Source: Candidatus Poribacteria bacterium (lineage in GTDB: Bacteria; Poribacteria; WGA-4E; WGA-3G). Taken from it: 64,000 nucleotides of DNA. The notes under the pieces are model-generated. The model was not told where the DNA came from and searched no databases. It worked only from the letters and a program-made list of their open reading frames with translations. Each line of letters opens with the position of its first letter. The stretch's first letter is position 1. Below are positions 60,882 to 64,000 of the stretch, piece by piece. The position numbers and the translations under genes were made by a program. The stretch lies in contig JAJEDB010000095.1 in assembly GCA_022821725.1 (NCBI GenBank), positions 1-64,000 of the forward strand, read 5' to 3'.

Positions 60882-61199
60882 TTAAATTTCAGGTGGGTTT
60901 TCGCTCAATTCACGCAAAAATTGGAAGGTGTAAATTCCGGTCCGGTGTCCGTCGTTCCATATCAATCTCACAGCGTAGCGTCCGACTCGCTGAATGTCCA
61001 AAAGCCGTAGGTTTTCAAAAAAATCGCCAGCGGGTAGGATGTGGAAAGGATCTTTGCCGAATCGCGTAGCCTCACAACGGGCACAGGGACATTTTTCTCG
61101 GAGGAGACGGTAGGATAGCTCACTGTGATGTGAATCTTTCCATTGGATTTCCAAGCTTGCATTGCTTCTTTCAATGCGGGTGGGTTGGAATTTCTGCAT
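60882..61199 (-). CDS. DUF971 domain protein
   Basis: 105 residues, one DUF971 (GBBH-like N-terminal) domain. Hallmarks: SLEIQWKDSHHSELSYRLLREKCPCARC with three cysteines, VGRYAVRLIWNDGHRTGIYTFQFLREL. The same fold occurs at the N-terminus of gamma-butyrobetaine hydroxylase and fused to ApbC/MRP iron-sulfur scaffold proteins, suggesting an Fe-S link, but no function is proven. The ferredoxin gene lies 117 bases upstream in the same direction, consistent with that theme. The ATG has only a weak GAGAAAG site. Confidence 0.88.
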   Translation of the reverse strand: MQKFQPTRIERSNASLEIQWKDSHHSELSYRLLREKCPCARCEATRFGKDPFHILPAGDFFENLRLLDIQRVGRYAVRLIWNDGHRTGIYTFQFLRELSENPPEI

Positions 61200-61316
61200 G
61201 ATGCTTTCTCATCTGTCCTCTACAAAAAAACGGTTACTGATCGTGGGACCGAAGACAGTCTCGCGAATCAGCAACCGTTCAACGCGTTGTGATCGAAGGA
61301 TTATTCCTACTATCCG

Positions 61317-61574
61317 TTATTCAAAGTACTCCGCATTGATATCAATGAACTCTTCCCATTCTTCGGGAACATCTTCCTCCATGAAGATGGCTTCGACGGG
61401 ACATTCAGGTTCGCATACACCACAATCGATGCACTCTTCGGGGTCGATGTAGAGCTGATTTGTTTCCTCAAATTCATCAGCATCAGGTAGGGGGTGAATG
61501 CAGTCCACTGGACATACATCAACGCATGCACTGTCCTTAACGTCGATACACGGTTCACAAATCACATACGTCAT
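61317..61574 (-). CDS. fdxA: 7Fe/8Fe ferredoxin
   Basis: 85 residues from the ATG at 61574, with AAGGAG 9 bases upstream; the open frame extends to 61640 without matching the family. Cluster motifs: CEPCIDVKDSACVDVCPVDC, and CIDCGVCEPECPVEA for the second cluster. The pattern resembles FdxA-like 3Fe-4S/4Fe-4S ferredoxins, which carry electrons in the cytoplasm. The C-terminus is acidic (EEDVPEEWEEFIDINAEYF). Redox partner unknown. Confidence 0.93.
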   Translation of the reverse strand: MTYVICEPCIDVKDSACVDVCPVDCIHPLPDADEFEETNQLYIDPEECIDCGVCEPECPVEAIFMEEDVPEEWEEFIDINAEYFE

Positions 61575-61820
61575 ATCAGAAAACTCCTTTCGGCTTGATT
61601 TACAATAAGAGCCTCCATAGCACACCGGGGTTAACTTCATTGAACGGACGAGGTTAGTCCCTATTTGATGAAGGCGTTACAAAAATATCGTCGTATGTGG
61701 CATTTTGTATATTGTCTGCTGAGTTGCGATCAGGACACTATAATAATACCATAAACAATTTATTTTGTCAAGTTATATTTACAACACCGCAGAAGCCCTC
61801 AGTTTTCAGTATAGAAAAAA

Positions 61821-61850
61821 TTGACAAACTCTCAATTTTTGTGATACTAT
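61821..61850 (+). promoter_or_regulatory. Promoter of recJ
   Basis: TTGACA (61821-61826), 18 bases, TACTAT (61845-61850), 83 bases before the recJ start. The region 61641-61932 shows no gene otherwise. Confidence 0.5.
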
Positions 61851-61932
61851 ATTTATAATCGAAAAGGTGTCGCCTTGCAAGCCCACGTATTGTAAAGCGT
61901 GTGTCTTCCATTTTAACAACAGAAGGGATGTT

Positions 61933-64000
61933 ATGAGAAAACCTTCTCGCAAAAAGTGGCAATTTAAAAATTCGGATTTTGATAACAGTTTAAAATTGGC
62001 CTCCGAAGCAGGTGTCTCCCCGTTTGCTGCACAACTGCTCATCAATCGCGGGATCAAGACAGCTGCCGAAGCGCGAGCCTACCTCTACCCAACGCTTGAT
62101 GAATTGCACTCCCCCTTTAAATTAGCAGACATGGATAAAGCGATAGAACGGATACACCAAGCGATCTCACGTGGCGAGAAAATCTGCGTCTATGGCGATT
62201 ACGATGTCGATGGCACGACCGCGACGGCACTGCTCCTCAATACATTCCGCCAGATGGATGTCCCGGTTGATTATTATATCCCGAATCGGTTTGGAGAGGG
62301 TTACGGATTAAGCACAGATACCGTAGAAAAGATCCACCAGAAAAACAGAGCGAAATTACTCATCACTGTAGACTGTGGTATCACATCGGTGAAAGAGGTG
62401 GCGTTGGCGAATCAACTCGGTATAGATGTTATCGTCACGGATCATCACCAGCCAGAGGCGGAACAACCGCCGGCTTATGCGCTGATTTCACCGAAGATTC
62501 CGGGGAGTGAATACCCTTACACCGAACTCGCCGGTGTCGGTTTAGCCTTCAAATTAGCACAAGCGTTAGCAGACGACACAGGATTTCTGGAGTCTCAGCT
62601 GGATCTGGTAGCATTGGGAACGGTCGCAGATATCGCACCGCTGACTGGCGAAAATCGCATTTTGAGTCGCTTGGGGTTAGCAGAACTTGACAAACGCGAA
62701 CGTCCCGGGGTTCACGCTTTGTGCGAAGTCGCTGGTCACAAAATTGACACACCGATCGACGGATACGCTATCTCTTTCAAGTTAGGCCCCCGTATCAACG
62801 CCGCTGGCCGCATGGGTACTGCGGACAAAGTGGTTGAACTTTTCACAACCGACTCTGAGGATGTCGCAATTCGGGGGGCCTCTGAACTCAATCAGGCAAA
62901 TCAACTGCGCAGGAAGTTCGGAGATCAGATTCAAGAGGAGGCATCGAGGATAATTGAAAACGAGATAGATGATGATACCGTGGGGATCGTTGTTGCCAGC
63001 GACAAGTGGAACGAAGCTGCCAGCGAGGCGTGGAACGAAAAAGAAAAAAAGGCAGTAGAAGGAAAAGAAAAGGGGGTTGTCGGTATCACTGCCGGCCGTT
63101 TGATGAATACATTCCACAGACCCGTCGTTATCCTCGCAATTGACGGTGATGAAGCCACTGGCTCCGGACGGTGTATCGAAGGCATGAACCTTGCCGATAG
63201 CTTCGTTGCCTGTACCGAATTGCTCCTGAAACACGGGGGACACGCAGCAGCGGCGGGATTAACGCTCAAAACGAAAAACATTCCCAAGTTCAAGCAGGCT
63301 TTTAACGCATACGCCGCCGAGCACTTGACAGCAGAAGATTTGCAACCGAAGCTCGAGCTTGAATTTGAAACGAGGCTTTCACTTTTGACGTTAGAAACGC
63401 TAAAGGAACTGGAGCAATTTGAACCTTTTGGAAAGGACAATCCAAGCCCGCGTTTCGGGACCCGCCGCGTCAAAGTGGATGGCACCCCGATCGTCATGGG
63501 ACCAGAGAAAAACCATCTGAAAATGTTTGTTAACGACGGCACCGTGAAACGATGGGCACTTGACTGGGGCGGCGCTGACAAACGCATCACTCTCAGCCGT
63601 CCGAATACGTCACTCAATATCGCCTTCTCACCGCAAATCAACGAGTGGCAAGGCAACCGCTCCGTCCAACTGATTCTCGAAGATTGGGAGGTCCACGCCG
63701 AAGGTAGAGACAGAGACTGGAATGTATTTCCTGAACTTACTGATGAATCTTCTGTAAAACTTGTTGACAAACGGAATGTTAACAAAAAGAATTACCTTTT
63801 AAACTTGCTTGCGCGAGAGGAATCTTGTATAATTTATGTACGAGACGAAGATATGTTGGATCTCCTGCTTACAAAACTTTTACCGGAGAGCATCGAAGGC
63901 ATTGCGCGGCACACGGAGGCGACATTAAAGTCAGAGGAAACAGCGTTATTGAACCAATTGGAAACCGGTGAACTGCGGACAATCGCATCGAGTAGTGCTT
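61933..64000 (+). CDS. recJ: Single-stranded-DNA-specific exonuclease RecJ, partial at window end
   Basis: 689 codons are present and the frame is open to the last base, so the gene continues beyond the window. RecJ degrades single-stranded DNA 5'-3' in recombination and mismatch repair. DHH motifs: VYGDYDVDGTTATALLL, LITVDCGITSVKE, VIVTDHHQPEAE, ALGTVADIAPLTGENR; DHHA1 has EATGSGRCIEGMNLA and HGGHAAAAGLTL. The usual W-H-x-G-V-V-G-I segment is interrupted by about 20 extra residues. The ATG at 61933 has GAAGGG just upstream. A C-terminal extension after about residue 590 resembles the RecJ C-terminal domain of Firmicutes. Confidence 0.93.
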   Translation, partial: MRKPSRKKWQFKNSDFDNSLKLASEAGVSPFAAQLLINRGIKTAAEARAYLYPTLDELHSPFKLADMDKAIERIHQAISRGEKICVYGDYDVDGTTATALLLNTFRQMDVPVDYYIPNRFGEGYGLSTDTVEKIHQKNRAKLLITVDCGITSVKEVALANQLGIDVIVTDHHQPEAEQPPAYALISPKIPGSEYPYTELAGVGLAFKLAQALADDTGFLESQLDLVALGTVADIAPLTGENRILSRLGLAELDKRERPGVHALCEVAGHKIDTPIDGYAISFKLGPRINAAGRMGTADKVVELFTTDSEDVAIRGASELNQANQLRRKFGDQIQEEASRIIENEIDDDTVGIVVASDKWNEAASEAWNEKEKKAVEGKEKGVVGITAGRLMNTFHRPVVILAIDGDEATGSGRCIEGMNLADSFVACTELLLKHGGHAAAAGLTLKTKNIPKFKQAFNAYAAEHLTAEDLQPKLELEFETRLSLLTLETLKELEQFEPFGKDNPSPRFGTRRVKVDGTPIVMGPEKNHLKMFVNDGTVKRWALDWGGADKRITLSRPNTSLNIAFSPQINEWQGNRSVQLILEDWEVHAEGRDRDWNVFPELTDESSVKLVDKRNVNKKNYLLNLLAREESCIIYVRDEDMLDLLLTKLLPESIEGIARHTEATLKSEETALLNQLETGELRTIASSSA

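Noticed and set aside
62931..63785. 284-residue minus-strand ORF at the right end
   Set aside because: Antisense to the recJ frame, which carries all DHH motifs; the ORF is Ser/Phe-rich low complexity.

Overview
The window looks like a chromosomal piece of a free-living or host-associated Gram-negative bacterium of about 50 % GC, most likely Candidatus Poribacteria or a close relative. This is inferred from gene content, not from a marker gene: two phytanoyl-CoA dioxygenase-type proteins, a Gfo/Idh/MocA oxidoreductase, a DUF6807 (PmoA-like) protein, a DUF1549/DUF1553 lipoprotein, LamG-like secreted proteins, internalin-type LRR and FG-GAP proteins, and many short palindromic repeats. No rRNA, tRNA or CRISPR array was found.

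Layout. 1-9154: a remnant of a type I restriction subunit, a STAS anti-sigma-factor antagonist, then a run of enzymes (DUF6807, Gfo/Idh/MocA, gamma-glutamyltransferase, SDR epimerase), a secreted protein, and a frameshifted DUF1549/DUF1553 lipoprotein. 9158-11665: an accessory patch with a REP-associated tyrosine transposase (RAYT), about ten copies of its palindrome, a TIR-bounded element and an Mrr-type restriction protein. 11695-15862: secreted LamG-like protein, Fe-dependent alcohol dehydrogenase, beta-propeller lipoprotein. 16107-33760: housekeeping: glyA-folC, membrane pyrophosphatase, ilvD, a cupin, an enoyl-CoA hydratase-like/thiolase pair, a lactonase, tmk, holB, metG, and an AddB-like nuclease. 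33916-38445: superoxide dismutase, then ilvB-ilvN-ilvC behind a T-box leader whose specifier reads as GUC (Val). 38576-45118: GNAT, FG-GAP protein, two tiny membrane proteins, a barrel-sandwich/KOW protein divergent from a PhyH protein, repeat elements, and an LRR protein with a C8 tract near its start. 45284-48730: a minus-strand operon of solute-binding protein, 2-hydroxyacid dehydrogenase and PhyH dioxygenase. 48965-58989: HEAT/TPR membrane protein, large secreted subtilase, AlsS-like enzyme, mtnA and an amidohydrolase. 59274-64000: a cold-shock-domain protein with two Sm/Hfq-like domains, a YkgJ cysteine-cluster protein, a DUF971 protein, a ferredoxin and the start of recJ.

How the genes fit together. 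IlvB, IlvN, IlvC and the separate IlvD cover all steps of valine/isoleucine synthesis before the transaminase, and the leader would sense uncharged tRNA-Val. GlyA and FolC form a one-carbon pair; Tmk and HolB serve DNA synthesis, AddB and RecJ repair. The enzyme cassettes fit scavenging of sugar-like and small organic compounds.

Most worth a second look: (1) three unrelated exported proteins end in the same short tail (A-[AT]-x-W-[AG]-x-[IL]-K), a candidate sorting signal; (2) the cold-shock/Sm/Sm fusion; (3) the RAYT with its REP cluster, one copy supplying the transposase stop codon; (4) the Val T-box leader; (5) a stereotyped AAGGAAAATTAAAAA leader in front of several unrelated genes.
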